DNA of 64,000 bases from Azolla caroliniana (lineage: Eukaryota; Polypodiophyta). The stretch lies in assembly GCA_043228905.1 (NCBI GenBank), contig JBHGNT010000003.1:10664001-10728000 (forward strand). The letters run 5' to 3'. The notes under the pieces are model-generated. The model made no database searches. It had not been told where the DNA came from and was given only the letters and a program-made list of their open reading frames with translations. The stretch's first letter is position 1; the number at the start of each line of letters is the position of its first letter. Shown piece after piece: positions 1-11,813 of the stretch. The position numbers were made by a program, and so were the translations under genes.

Positions 1-220
1 AGAAAACGTTTTACCTGAGGTTTTAGTAAGTTAGGCCATCATATTCCCAAAAACTGTTCTGTATGAAGGCCACCATATCTATATGTCTATCTAAATAGAA
101 TATATGTTTCTGTATGTATGCATGAATGCATGCATGTTTGTGTCTGTATTTCTGGCTTTTTGTGGACTCATTGTGGATTGCCTATGAAGTAAATTACTTT
201 GCCGCTCTTCTATTTGGCAG

Positions 221-3200
221 GAAGAGAAGAAGGCCATGTCTGTATTTCTCAAGGTGGCCGTTTCCCTCCATTCTCGTTAGAAGGGAAACCCCCAAGAAGA
301 TCAATTAAAGGACCTGATGATTTGACACTATGCCGAATATATCGCAAATGGACGTGTTGCACAGCAGCTCAGACACACCCAGCTCTGCTATCAATCCGGA
401 AGTTGGCAACTAGCGGAGAAGGAAGCAATGAATGTTTGCTATTCTGGGAAGCTATGGAATGTGCTCTTTGTGACCCTCTAGTAGGAGTCATGCAAGGCCC
501 ACCAAAATTATGCAAGTCTTTTTGCGAATCAGCTCTCAATGCTTGCAAAGATGCTTTTTTTTCCTTTGATGCGATGAATCAGGTAAGAAGAAAATAAGAA
601 ATTTACATGTATAGCACAATGTTATGTACTGCCTCTTATTGCAAATGTATTGGTGAACTACGTGTATAGCGCAGTTGTGATATACAGCCTCTTGTTTGTG
701 AATGTATTGATGATGTGTATTTGTAGCACGGTGTCATGCACTTCTTCCTATTTGTGAATGAATTGATGAATTACATGCATAGTACGATATTGTGCACTGG
801 CGCTTATTCGTGATGAAGATTATCTGTATAAGATAAAGAGTGGAAAACCGAAGACCTAGTAGCAAACCCATTAATGATGAAATTTCATAGGCAACTACCA
901 TCTGTGTAGGAATAGTGAAATCTGTGGTCATAGTGGTAAAATATGACGGTGAAAACGTCACGCTATTTTTAATGAGGATCACTTTTTTTGTAATCCTGAA
1001 ATATTGTCTTTAGATGTTTATTTTGTGAAAGTAAAAATATCATAGTAAAATATCCAGTAATTCTTAACAAAAATATCATAGTGAAATATCCAGTAATTCT
1101 TTGGATGCCGGCTCACCCGTCATCTTGTCATGTTTTGTTCTGAAATATAGGCATTATAAACATGGGATATTCATTATATTCCTTCAAAATTTAGAATGGG
1201 TTGTTAAATTATGTTATTCTAATCAACAAAAATATCATTTAGGTTCTATTACCATGTGGCTCTAAGGATGTTATTTGTGCCCAAGCAAGCAAGTGGGCAA
1301 CCAATGGTTCTCAGTTCTGTGAGCTTGCTGGATACGTTGTACCGAGTACAAAGAACATTATTGAAGCAGGTTGTTTTGATGGAAAACCAAGTTTGGACAC
1401 AGATTTTCCAACAAGTAAGAAATCTGAGAAGAACACTTATAAGAAAAAACAATCAGTACTACATTTATTACGACACCTTACGACACAATTGAGCAAAGGC
1501 GATCTGGTAGTTTGGGCTGTTGGTGGACTTGTTTTGACAGCTGGAATACTATTAATGAGGTGAGCGATGAATTTGTTCTTCATGGTGTACACAATGAACG
1601 AAATGCATTTTTATGCTCATTGGTGTGTTTGTATGTGTGATGTCTTATGTTAATTTATTGTCTCTTTTAATGCATCCGAGTTAAGATGAAAAACCATGAG
1701 GGGTGGGATGACCTTAAAACTTCATCCATATGTTAGTACACTGATTATTCTTGATAGCCTAGACGGAATGATATCATTTCAAATATTGTTCTCTTATGAG
1801 AATTTTCATGTTACTTTCATGAGATAACCAGGAAGATTTAGTGATGTCTTCAGCTCTTAGAAAATGTTTCCTTCAGAAAGTAAGCTTGTATAAACCAGGC
1901 CTCTGTCTTGCTTGACTTGAGAGAAGACTATATTTCCCAAAGGACTTTGAAGGTTTGCTTTTCCCGGATACCCACTTGCACAGTTGCAAGAATCATCTCT
2001 CAAATGATGATAGAACTACATGATATAGATAATGACTTGTCTTCTGACCATTTGGTGGCGAGATTTTATCTGGTTCATGAAGACATCCTTATATTCTTGA
2101 CTCTAAATAAGGCTTGTCAAAATTTTAATGATGAAAATGTTAACGGAAAGCCCATAGTTACGGAGGATCACTTCTCAGTTCATAAGTGAAGTATATTAAC
2201 TGCAACATGTTTCTGAATGTATTTAATGAGGTTTATAAAGATAGGAAATGGAGTTTTGTAAAAATGATTAGACCTCACAACTCATGGACTGTGGTATTAT
2301 ATAGTGATCAGTTATTCTATTTTTCAATGTAGGAAATGTAGGGTTTTTGGATTGTTTTAATACATATAAATAGGTTTGTCTGGGTAGTTGACGAAGATGG
2401 ATATATTTGAAACTCTTCCAAATGGACCTAACATTTGACTCATTTCAAACAGTGTTTTGATGAAACCTTGATGGTGCAAATTAAAAGCAGAAGAGAATTT
2501 AAAAAACCCTGAGTTTATCATATTCCTGCATATATATTGCAGATTTAAACCAGGGGCATATGTATATGTCAATAATGCGTTTTCTTTATACATCTTAGGT
2601 AGGCTCATGCCAATATTGTTCAATCACTACTAAATGGGAAATCCTAATAGTACATGCACATAAAATATATTTTAATTCCCTTGATGTATAAATAATCACT
2701 TTCCCAATGAATTTGATTTTATTGTTAGCACCACAGAACGTTAATTGTTGTTATCATTTTGAAGGGAGTGCATCTCTATGGCATGCCTGATAAACCACCT
2801 TACTGGCCTTGTATCTCTTAGCTGTATTTCTATGAGAGAATTCATATCATATTTAATACTACCAAGTGGATTAACTGACCAGTGAAGTCAGAAATGCTAC
2901 AATAGCAGAAACAGTTTCTTTGCAGCGACTGGTTTCACAAAACACTAGTCTTTTGATGTGGCATACTTATACTATTACAACCAAAGATAATTTCCTGAAA
3001 GATCTCATGAGAACAACAGTATCACATAATTATTGGCGAATCTGTGAATCTGGATGATACACTTCCAACAGATATGACGAAAACTAGAGATAGAAGAGCA
3101 ATGGGAGGTGTATTAAATTCCAAGTGCTAAAGCCCATTGATATTCAACTATCTCAAGCTTGCTCAATGCTTAGCTGGAAAACTTCTGAAGTCTTCCACTT

Positions 3201-3340
3201 TTCACGAACTTATGTTAGACACAACTTTGCTAGATTCGGTTGAAAATTTTGGGATTTTCCATTAATTTTCAATTTGCAAAAAATGAAGGGTTGAGACAAA
3301 CTTTTGTACTGAAGTTTAATTGTCCCACAACTACATAATC

Positions 3341-3386
<46 letters not shown>

Positions 3387-4695
3387 AGGAGTAGCAATTG
3401 TTTTCTTAACAAGGCCTAGATCTTCCTATTAAGATTATAGCTGGATATCCAGAGGCTACACATATGTAGATTAGACTCCAATTATCTCAAACAGAGTGGT
3501 GTTCATTGCATAAAGGTACTTTGTTGCAAATGGCTCAGATTATGGGTTGCCATATGGAAGGTTTGTGAGGATCTCAGGGTTGAACCTGGGGGCTTTCAGG
3601 AGGATAAGAACTTGAGACCTGTCAAATGCAAGTGTGTCTGAACACATCATGGATTAAGAGGTAAGAGGGCCTAAGGGCGGTCTTTTATGTGAGGAGTTAT
3701 ACAGGAATAGGAAATGATGGGAGTGGATACAGGTAACACTCACTCAACCTTGAGCACAGCACCATCTTGTCATCTTGACATCATTCATTGTCCCCTCACT
3801 CACGATCAGAGCACATCACACACAGTTATCAGGGTCTTCCCAAGTCAACATCAACCATCGCCTATACTAGCACTGTACATAACCTAGCTGATATGTATGG
3901 GGACAGGTTTGGCAGGAGTTACTAGAGATGAGTCCTGCCCCACTCAACATACATATAGATTGTATGCCTACAACCATGCCCTAGAATAGATAGTATACCA
4001 AGGAGTGTCGATGATTCTACCGAAGCCAAAGCTCACTGAGCTGCAATCACAGTTTTGGATTCATTGGACATGTTAATGGGTAGAGATACAGTCACAGACT
4101 TAATGATTTTCCTTCCTATTCAAAGTTACTGTGGCATGAATTTGTCTTTGTAAAAATGTTTCTCTTTACATTCTAAATGAAGAATAATTGGTGTTTTGTG
4201 CGCAATACTCTGAATTATTGTCATTGAAGTACATACATTCTGTATGTTATTAAAGGTCCTGTAGACTTCTGGTGCTCTCAGATTAATGCAGCACTACTAA
4301 ATAAAAACCCATTGGCTATTCCTTGGCAATGCATAAATAGGCTGTTTCTTCCTTCTCAATGCATATGTATATGTGATGGTTTAAATGGCAAGGCCAAGCG
4401 TTAGTACATGCGAGCTGATAATTGATCAATCACAATATTGTTATCAGATTAAATTTCTAGCTTTTAAAACATGCATACAACAATGTTTTTGTGAATGTTC
4501 TTTTTGAAAGTTTGCATAGTTGGCCTACCAAAATCTAATATCATTGAACATGTATTTTATGAAAATTTATGCAGGAGACAAAACAATAGTTCTCAGCGAA
4601 AGAAGGAAGCAATGATTCGTCTTGTACGAGAGGCGAGATCTAAGCATCAAGCAGCCCTAATCACCAAGGAAAAGAATATTAGAAAGAGAACTTGA
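221..4695 (+). CDS. Folate-receptor-like Cys-rich single-pass membrane protein (3' exons)
   Basis: I see three exons: 221-582, 1243-1559 and 4575-4695, with the stop at 4693. The acceptors are TTGGCAG, TTTAG and TGCAG; the donors are CAG|GTAAG and ATGAG|GTGAGC. The joints keep frame: phase 0 between the first two, and AG plus G giving Arg between the last two. Exon 221-582 has a cysteine-rich ectodomain (CISQGGRFPPFS, TLCRIYRKWTCC, MECALCDPLVG, LCKSFCESALNAC). Exon 1243-1559 continues it (LPCGSKDVIC, GSQFCELAG) and ends in a hydrophobic segment, VVWAVGGLVLTAGILLM. The last exon is a short basic cytoplasmic tail. This matches what I remember of the plant folate-receptor-domain family (AT5G27830-like, accession from memory), probably an extracytoplasmic binding protein with one C-terminal membrane helix. 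Ligand binding is not shown by the sequence. The signal peptide and first exon lie left of the window. Confidence 0.8.
1560..4574 (+). other. 3.0-kb last intron of the folate-receptor-like gene
   Basis: This is AT-rich sequence between donor AG|GTGAGC and acceptor TTATGCAG. I found no convincing coding exon in it, and the flanking exons join in frame without one. It holds a TC microsatellite at about 3345-3383. The stretch around 3480-4090 is less AT-rich and may be an old insertion, but I could not match it to any element elsewhere in the window. Confidence 0.6.
3345..3383. repeat. (TC)n microsatellite in intron
   Basis: An uninterrupted run of about 19 TC dinucleotides within the last intron of the folate-receptor-like gene. 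Confidence 0.9.
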
Positions 4696-6393
4696 GGTAT
4701 CTCTGTATTATTCTGGTGTTTTACCATTGTAAGGATAATGTGAACTTGTGTCCACTCTTCCTGAGTTCATGCCATATTATCTCTTATAGTATGAGTACAT
4801 TCCAAGATTTTCCTGCTTAATGATCATCTTCTTGGCGTTGAGGATTCTGCACAAAGTGATGTTTAGAACTGTAATTGGTGGCTGTAGAATAATTGACTTC
4901 AAATGAAAGTAAAAAAAATAAAAAATTGCTTAAAGTTCTTGATTTGGTACGTAATATCATTTGTTTCTTTGCGAGGGTTATTTGAATCTTCCTCTAATCA
5001 GTTGAAATTTCCTTCCAGTGTAGTTTGATGCTGTTGGAAGTATTATATTTATTGGAATTGTTGTTTTACCATCCGCTCTTCATTTTGTTTAAATGGAAGA
5101 AAAATGATTCGTAGCAGATGTATTTGTAGTGAAGAGTAGACCTGTCCTCATCCAATTTCCAACTTGTTTTCTAACCTTTAATAATAAATTTATAGGCAAG
5201 GATCAAGAGTACATAGATTATTTGAAATTACACGAATACAAATGCAAGGCAGTTTTTACTTCTCTTGAGCTTCAGCAATATTTATAAGAGACTGCATTAG
5301 CTTTCTGAAGTTATGTAAAATTGAAAACTCGCATCAAATTATTCATTCTTTCACTGTTGATCAACAATAGACTAGAACAATATGAAATTTTGAATGAGCC
5401 ATAATTGTACATAGTGAAGTATGCTATGAAGATGACATGATGAGGCTTTCTGTTTCTCTTTATGCCCATGACAATTCTCCACCTTGACAAGTTATAGCAC
5501 CTAACCTAACCCACATTGGTGGTGATGTGAGGATAATAATGTGGTACTGAATTGTTGCCGATTCCTAGTACTGATATGAAGCCAACATTCTGACATTCCC
5601 TTGCATTCAGCTTATCCTCTTCAATGTAGTATTATAGTGGTAGTCATGGCCTAGAACTAGTAAAACTATTGATTGGACTAACATTTTAACTAGAGTGCTA
5701 TCTCATTCCTTGAACAGTTACAACATTGGACATAGCGTCCACAACTCTAAGATAAGAGTGTGTGAATCATTAATGTAAGAGTGTGAATCATTTCATTCAA
5801 TTGGTACGCATAGCTTCCCCAATTCTTTGACATGAGTGTGAATCATTCCATGAACTCATAAATACACCCTTACTCAACACTTGCACTTATTGAACATTTT
5901 AACATGTATTTTTAGTCATGCCTAAGTAGACAACTAGACTAGTGCGAGCAACAAGTGTCTTCAAACATTAGCATATAGCATTAAATCAACAACAATGAGG
6001 CAGATGAAACTTTGAGTTACATTTTGAGTTTCATATTTGGAGAATGCTCTTGACTTTTTGGTATTTCCCTAGACATTTTGGACAACAAAGCATTGAAAAA
6101 TTGCTCAAATTGTTGATATAAATAGCTGGAGGGATGGGTGGATTGATTATGCTCATTGCACACAATTAGTTTATTTGATGGGAATTGTAGGAAATGGAGT
6201 GATGGATATTTGTATTACTTCATTAATAATTAGAAGAAACGAAGGGAAGTAGAAGTGTGACATTGGGCTCCAATCAGAAAAACAATATATGTATCCATGA
6301 CGAGGCCGAAAGATCGTCAAGGGTGAGGGGGAGTTCTTGCAAGGAGATTAAAAAGACGAAATATAACTTAATAGCAGGGGAGACAAGGTGTGA
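4696..6393. other. Intergenic DNA, no gene seen
   Basis: AT-rich DNA between the stop of the folate-receptor-like gene and the tRNA gene. The first few hundred bases should be its 3' untranslated region. Around 5740-5860 the phrase GAGTGTGAATCATT recurs three times with small changes, so there is weak local repetition. I see no coding sequence. Confidence 0.5.
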
Positions 6394-6464
6394 TGCGCAG
6401 CCGGGGAATCGAACCCCGGTCAGTACCGTGGGAGGGTACTATGATACCACTACACCAGCTGCGC
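6394..6464 (-). tRNA. tRNA-Gly (anticodon CCC)
   Basis: The minus strand folds as a complete 71-nt cloverleaf. The 7-bp acceptor stem GCGCAGC/GCTGCGC is followed by discriminator A at 6394. The D arm contains GTGTAGTGGTAT. The anticodon stem is GTACC/GGTAC around loop CTCCCAC, with anticodon CCC at 6430-6432. The T arm is CGGGG-TTCGATT-CCCCG. The internal A-box- and B-box-like sequences (GGTTCGATTCC) are intact, so RNA polymerase III transcription is plausible. There is no intron and CCA is not encoded. The body agrees with plant nuclear glycine tRNAs as I remember them. It looks functional. Confidence 0.95.
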
Positions 6465-7170
6465 TATACGCGTTACATGTTAATTCTTCAAGTTACTTGA
6501 AATTATTTCTATAAGCCACGCACACTCAATTCCGTTACACCTGCAAGTTAATTACGTAGTTCCTTACTTATTGCTTTGAAATTGATAATGTAGTTGATCA
6601 ATTTATACAAAGTGGCCTGGGAGGTTGAAAGTTTCAAAAGGTTACATGTGACTTAACATGTCATAATAGTTCGAATTAGAAGATGGGAATGTCAACCCAT
6701 TTCCAACACATATTGCTACCATGTGATGGACTTTGAATTTTGTCATTCTTGCATAAGCCTCTCCATCATCTACTCATGTCTATGGATTATTTTGTTGTCA
6801 GTTGCTTTGATTTTGGCAATGCCAAATTATGTTTTGCAAATGACCGATCAATCTTAAGTAATGAATTAAGAAAACAAGAGATTAGACATTGAACAAAAAA
6901 AATCGTTCAATATTTGACAAAACAAGACTAGAATTTTGATTAATAAGAATCATAAATCTACTTCTAGTCATTAAAAATGATATTAAGTATATGCCCAACC
7001 TCTCCTCCTATGCTACGGTTCAAGGATACATTAGGCATGAACGTGCCAACAAATCAACAACTTGTTAGAAAAGCTAGCAACGACTGGGCGTTGGAACAAA
7101 ATCCCTAACCCTTCGGGTTGCCCCCAACGGCGGGGAGATGTACTAGCGTGTATGTGTGACTCGTTCTCTA
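6465..7170. other. Intergenic DNA upstream of the rRNA-like mosaic
   Basis: AT-rich and without a gene to about 7060. From about 7075 the base composition jumps: a GC-rich stretch with CCTTCGGG and CCCCAACGGCGGGGAG runs into the 16S-like segments that follow. I could not place this GC-rich stretch, but it looks organellar or bacterial rather than like its surroundings. Confidence 0.4.
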
Positions 7171-7203
7171 GCGGCATGCCTAACACATGCAAGTCTGACA
7201 CTA

Positions 7204-7234
<31 letters not shown>
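7171..7234 (+). pseudogene. Fused fragments of a 16S-type (organelle/bacterial) rRNA gene
   Basis: Bases 7171-7197 read GCGGCATGCCTAACACATGC followed by AAGTCTG, the conserved segment near the 5' end of bacterial and plastid 16S rRNA. After about six unrelated bases, 7204-7234 reads AAAGGAATTGACGGGGG, then CCCGCACAAGCGGT, the universally conserved segment near position 910-940. In a real 16S gene these lie over 800 nt apart. This is therefore a dead mosaic, most simply nuclear-integrated plastid or mitochondrial DNA with a large internal deletion. Confidence 0.75.
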
Positions 7235-7807
7235 CTTGTTCCCATAGAACACTAAAGATTCTTGGCGCCATAATATTGATTGGACGATACCTTTTTTTAT
7301 TCTTTTGCTTTACAAGATAGGGGGCTGGATCCAAGAAGGATTTGAATTAACCCCTTGGAGATGTAGGAAAATAGAGAGACTTGAGCAAATTTTAACATTG
7401 TGAAAGGGTATAAAGATAACATCCAGAAACCTTTATACCCTTCTAAGTACAAAATGGGCATAATTGTAATAATGTTAAATAAGGAAGAACTACATGCATG
7501 GAATTATAAACCCTTCTGATGCCTCTTCCATTCTAATCTCCAAAGTTAAAGATTAGTCTTTCTCTATCTTCTTAATAACTTTCATAATCTCAATCCCTAA
7601 TCTCTATCTTCTTAATAACTTTCATAATCTCAATCCCTAATCATTGTATTTAATCCAATCTTGTAATCATTTAAGCAAATTTATGAAAGCTCAATTGTGT
7701 TAGAGGTGTGAAAGAGGGCATATCATGCGTTTGAGAACACATGTAACACTAGAGAAATTAATTGTGGGTCCTCAAAAAATACTTTTCTCAACACATTGGT
7801 GACACGT
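7235..7807. other. AT-rich spacer with a short tandem repeat
   Basis: No gene is visible. It contains the 2 x 40-bp repeat at 7561-7640 and ends at the terminus of a copia LTR. Whether the first bases (about 7235-7340) are still organelle-derived is unclear. Confidence 0.4.
7561..7640. repeat. Two perfect tandem copies of a 40-bp unit
   Basis: Bases 7561-7600 (starting TCTCTATCTTCTTAATAACT) are repeated exactly at 7601-7640, so the duplication is recent or conserved by chance. Confidence 0.95.
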
Positions 7808-8217
7808 TGTAAATGAATACAATTGCGGAAGCTAAGACAAAACCGGCGCGTTCGGATAGCAAAAGAATACAGACACAGGTTTAATGGAAACCTTACACGG
7901 GAGAGACAGAGTTAAAGTAGAAGAGAATAATCTCAATTCAAAATAATAACTCTCTGTACATAGAATGTGCTCAGAGAGCCCTTTTATACAAGTCCTTACA
8001 CGGACTAACAGAAGTACTGACAAGTACTTCAATGCTCATACGACCGACTGACACTAACTCCTAAAAGTATGCCTACGCACTAGGCTAGATTCGTAGGCCT
8101 CTAACGGCCTACCGGTTACAATCCGATCCAGCTCGGGGTTCCAGATACCATCTGGATACCGATCCGACTTTGGCTTATTCAGCTGGTCCGGATCCGGTTG
8201 AGCTTGTCCGCTCAACA
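7808..8217 (-). repeat. Copia-A 3' LTR
   Basis: Read on the minus strand it starts TGTTGAGCGGACAAGCTC at 8217 and ends CTTCCGCA...TTTACA at 7808, about 410 bp. A polypurine tract (CTTGAGGGGGAG) lies directly upstream at 8218-8231. It shares its start, a TATA region (TTGTATAAAAG) and its end with the copia LTRs at 27940-28365 and 59536-59966, which defines one LTR family across the window. Confidence 0.85.
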
Positions 8218-10877
8218 CTCCCCCTCAAGCTCAACTTGAGGTAGGATCGTGGTGTTAGTGTTTGTAGTAGCCGGTCCTCTCCTCCGGCTCCCCCTAGCGT
8301 CCTCCCGCCTAGCTCGCACTCCTTGTTCGGTCCGCTTCGGCTTCCCGCAACGCGTCCGGTTCCGTGCATCTCGACCTTCTCGGCCAGCTTCTCTGCTCCT
8401 TTGGCCCTTATTAGCTCCCTTGTAGTCACGTTGCTGGCGCCCCTCAACCCGTTGGCTCCTTCGTCTCAGCGTCGGTTTCAGATGCCTTTTTGTCTACTTG
8501 GCCCATCGTAGATTCGGCTCCTCTGAATCAAACATTTCGATTGAATCGAGCTTTTGCTCTTGACCGAATCAACTGACTCCGATTCGTTCCCGCTCTTGGC
8601 CGAGTTGGTTGTCTCCAACTTTTCTTCGATTTCCAAAATTTTCACGACATTGGCCCATGTCCGTGTCTCAGTCTTTCCAGCTTTGACTCCCCCTTTTTCT
8701 GTTGGCTCTGGCTTAGGCTCTTCGTTCCGGTGGCTCCCCCTACGTCCGATCTCAGTTTCTTCAGCCAATCCGTGCACTTCGACTTCTTCAGTCGGGCCGA
8801 AATCGAAATCGATATCCGGCTTTTTGGTTCGACCATCTCTGTCATCCCTCTGGTCTCTGTCATTCCTCTCATTTCTCCCCCTCAAGTTCGGCATATCGAG
8901 GTACTGCATACCTAGTGCACCGAAAAATTGCCACAACTTGTCTAAGCCGAGGGGTTTGGTGAAGATATCGGCCACTTGCCGATCCGTCGGAACATGCAGC
9001 AATTCCACTTCACCGGAGAGAACACACTCATAGAAAAAATGGTTGTGCAACTCAATGTGCTTTGTCCGGGCGTGAAAGACGGGGTTCTTCGCCAACTGGA
9101 TGCTGCTGAGGTTGTCACAGTAGATCACAACAGAACCAGACACCTCCACACGCAGATCCTTTGAGTAGTTTTTTGAGCCATATGGCTTTGCACGTTGCGG
9201 CAACTGCTCCTCGGTAATCAGCCTCGGTGCTCGACAATGCCACTGTCGGCTGCTTCTTATTGCTCTAGGAAACTGCGGCGCTCCCAAGTGAGAACGCATA
9301 TCCAGCCCAATCGGCATCCGTGTAGCCGAAAAACTATCTGGCTACACTGGTTCGATATAGCAATTCCCTATCCTTAGTGCTGCTAACGTACCTCAGTATT
9401 CGGTGTGCGCATTGAAGGTGCTCCACGGTTGGATGCGCCATAAATTGACTAATTAGTCTGACCGGATAACTGAGGTCCGATCGAGTGATGGTCAGATATA
9501 TGAGACTTTCGACTATTTGTTAGAACCTTTTCGGGTCACATGCCGTTCCAGAGTTGGGGCGGAGCTTCACATTCCTATCCAGAGGAGTCGAGATGGACTT
9601 GCATTACCTCATACCGAATTTGAAGAGCATACTCAACACATAGTGGCGTTGACTAATCAGTATGCCTTCTTGGGTGCGGATCACTTCGATCCCGAGGAAG
9701 TAATGAAGGTCCCCAAGATCCCTCATGTCAAATGATGCTGTGAGTTCGGACTTGACACAGTCGATTTCATCCAAGTCGGGGCCGATGATGACTAAATTAT
9801 CAACATAAAGCAAAATACTTAACGAGTCGTTACAACCTTGCCGGATGAAGAGTGAAGAGTTCGACTTCGACGCGACAAAGCCCATCCAATGCAGTCGCTA
9901 CATGATTTTCGCGTTCCAGGCACACGAGGCTTGCTTTAGTTCGTAGAGGAACTTCTTCAATCAACACACTGCCGATGTATTCATGCCGAACTGAAATTCG
10001 GGGGCCTGAATCATATACACCTGTTTCTCAAGATCACCTTGTAGGAACACATTCTTTACATCCATCTGATGTAGATGCCACCCCTTTGCTGCTGCCAGCG
10101 CAAGCAAGACATAGATTGTCGTCATATTCGCGACCGGCGCGAATGTTTCATCGTAATCAATGCCGTGTTGCTGTGTGTAGCCTTTGGCCACTAACCGGGC
10201 CTTGTACAGGTTGACAGAGCCGTCAGTTTGTATACCCATCGACAACTGATCGACTTCACTCCTCTTGGTACGTCTACTAAATCCCATGTCTCATTATTCT
10301 CTGTGAGTGTGTCCATCTCTTCCTCCATGGCTGTTTGTAAGTTAGGATCCTTAGCCGCTTCTGTGTAGCTCTCCGGCTCACACATGGCTACCACCTTCGC
10401 CATGTACACATAATGATGCACCATATACTCATTGTACCCGTACCTCGTCATGGGGTTCTTCTGGCGTGTGGATCAACGCAATTCCTGATTCGCCGATTTT
10501 GCGGCCTTCTCAACCGACTTCAACCTCTTCCTCAGAGGTTCGTTTTCGTTCGAGCCGGAGTCGCTCCGATCCGACTTAGCTCTGCCAGTGTCATACTCCG
10601 ACATCTTCTTCTTCCCCTTGCATGTGAACCGTCTGCTCGGTTCCTTGCGCAGGGAGAGCACAACAAAATCTTCACTACTCGCCGGCTCGTCATCCGGTTG
10701 ACCACTCATCCAAAGAGAAGTCAGACTATCCGGCTATTTGGATTCCGTGACACTGCTCTCTGTTCCGGATGCCATTGGATCATCTACAACAATCGGCTCA
10801 GGCTTGGGTGGAGAGAAGTACCAAGATGCCAATTCATAAAAAACCACATCTTGGCTAAGTCGGACCGCTTCCTGTCA
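8218..10877 (-). pseudogene. Copia-A pol remnant (reverse transcriptase, RNase H, 3' tail)
   Basis: On the minus strand, from high to low coordinate: the linker after integrase (QDVVFYELASWYF near 10840), the RT entry (TRYGYNEYMVHHY near 10450), RT core ([34 protein letters not shown]), the catalytic box changed to YVDN near 9800 instead of YVDD, RNase H (YCDNLSSIQLAKNPVFHARTKHIE) and ADIFTKPL. After the usual copia end (LRGRN) an open charged tail continues to 8478. Stops and frameshifts interrupt it throughout. The element is cut at about 10878, where a chromovirus fragment in the opposite orientation begins, so integrase, gag and the 5' LTR are missing. Confidence 0.85.
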
Positions 10878-11409
10878 TGACTCGTGAGAGAGAGAGAGAG
10901 AGAGAGAACCGGTATAAAGCGCAAGCTGATCGACATCGTTCTGCTACACCTGCCTTTGCACTTGGTGATCAAGTTTGGCTCTTACGTCGCCTTGTCGTTA
11001 CTACTCGACCTTGCGGAAAGTTGGATTACAAGAAGTTGGGGTCTTTCCGCATCATTGAGTGTGTCAATCCCGTCACTTTCTAGCTGGAACTTCCTCCACA
11101 TTTCTAGATTCATAATGTCTTCCATGCCTGTCTTCTCGAACCTTATCATCCATCCACTATTCCTGGAAGACACTCTCCACCTCCACTTCCAATTGAGCTT
11201 TCCACAGGTGAGGAGTATGAGGTGGACAAGATTCTGGACTCTCGTTGGCATCAACGACAACTTCAATACTTAGTCCTATGGAAAGGGTATCCCATTTTAG
11301 AGGCAACTTGGGACCAACTCAATGCACCGAATGTTGTTCATGCATTTCATCACCAATATCCACAAAAACCGAGGAGGCATCTTCGGAGGCGGCCTTAACA
11401 GAGGGATAA
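10878..11409 (+). pseudogene. Chromovirus (Ty3/gypsy) integrase C-terminus with chromodomain
   Basis: After a GA run, the plus strand encodes the end of a gypsy integrase (LGDQVWLLRRLVVTTRPCGK, LDYKKLGSFRI), with a stop in the VTF*LELPP region. A chromodomain follows (EYEVDKILDSRW, YLVLWKGYPILEATWDQL). The domain targets chromovirus integration to marked chromatin in the families where it has been studied. A purine run (ACAGAGGGATAA) precedes the LTR at 11410. Everything upstream of the integrase tail is absent. Confidence 0.8.
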
Positions 11410-11813
11410 TGTCATGGACATGATAACAGTCATGTCATGATTCGAACTCTTGACCTACTGTATTTAATTGATATGTTTTAACCAATACATCCAATACATA
11501 ACCATATTACCTTACTAGATTATTGTAGATTATCTATTCTACATGTAGGATTTTAGAAGCTTCTAGGAGCTAGAACATTCTAGAAGCTTGTGCATGAAAA
11601 TGAGTCTTTGCATGGAGCTACATTTAGAGCCCATAAACATGTATAAATACACGGGTTCACCTTGGCCTTAGTCAAGGTGAACAACACCAGTTACAGAATC
11701 ATAATTCAGTTCTTGTTCTCTTGACTACTTTCTCTCTCTCTCTTTCTTATTATCTTGTGTATGATCTCTCTCTCACTCTCTTAGTATTGAGCCTCATCTA
11801 CTTGTTCATGACA
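11410..11813 (+). repeat. Chromovirus 3' LTR (404 bp)
   Basis: It begins TGTCATG and ends CATGACA, a perfect 7-bp inverted terminus. It contains TTCTAGAA-rich palindromic sequence and a short TATAAATA box near 11642. A related LTR in the opposite orientation lies at 51554-52106. The right end abuts the protease region of a gypsy on the minus strand, so the chromovirus is inserted there or was joined to it. Confidence 0.8.

Noticed and set aside
126-308. Short frame at the left edge as the first exon of the folate-receptor-like gene
   Set aside because: The frame crosses the clear acceptor at 219-220 in a different phase from the conserved CISQGGRFPPFS text.
1256-1492. Plus-strand frame starting MALRMLF as a protein
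   Set aside because: It is the wrong frame of the exon at 1243-1559, whose frame continues the cysteine-rich domain.
8478-9033. Plus-strand frames within copia-A as genes
   Set aside because: They lie opposite a recognisable minus-strand copia RNase H and tail and show no domain of their own.
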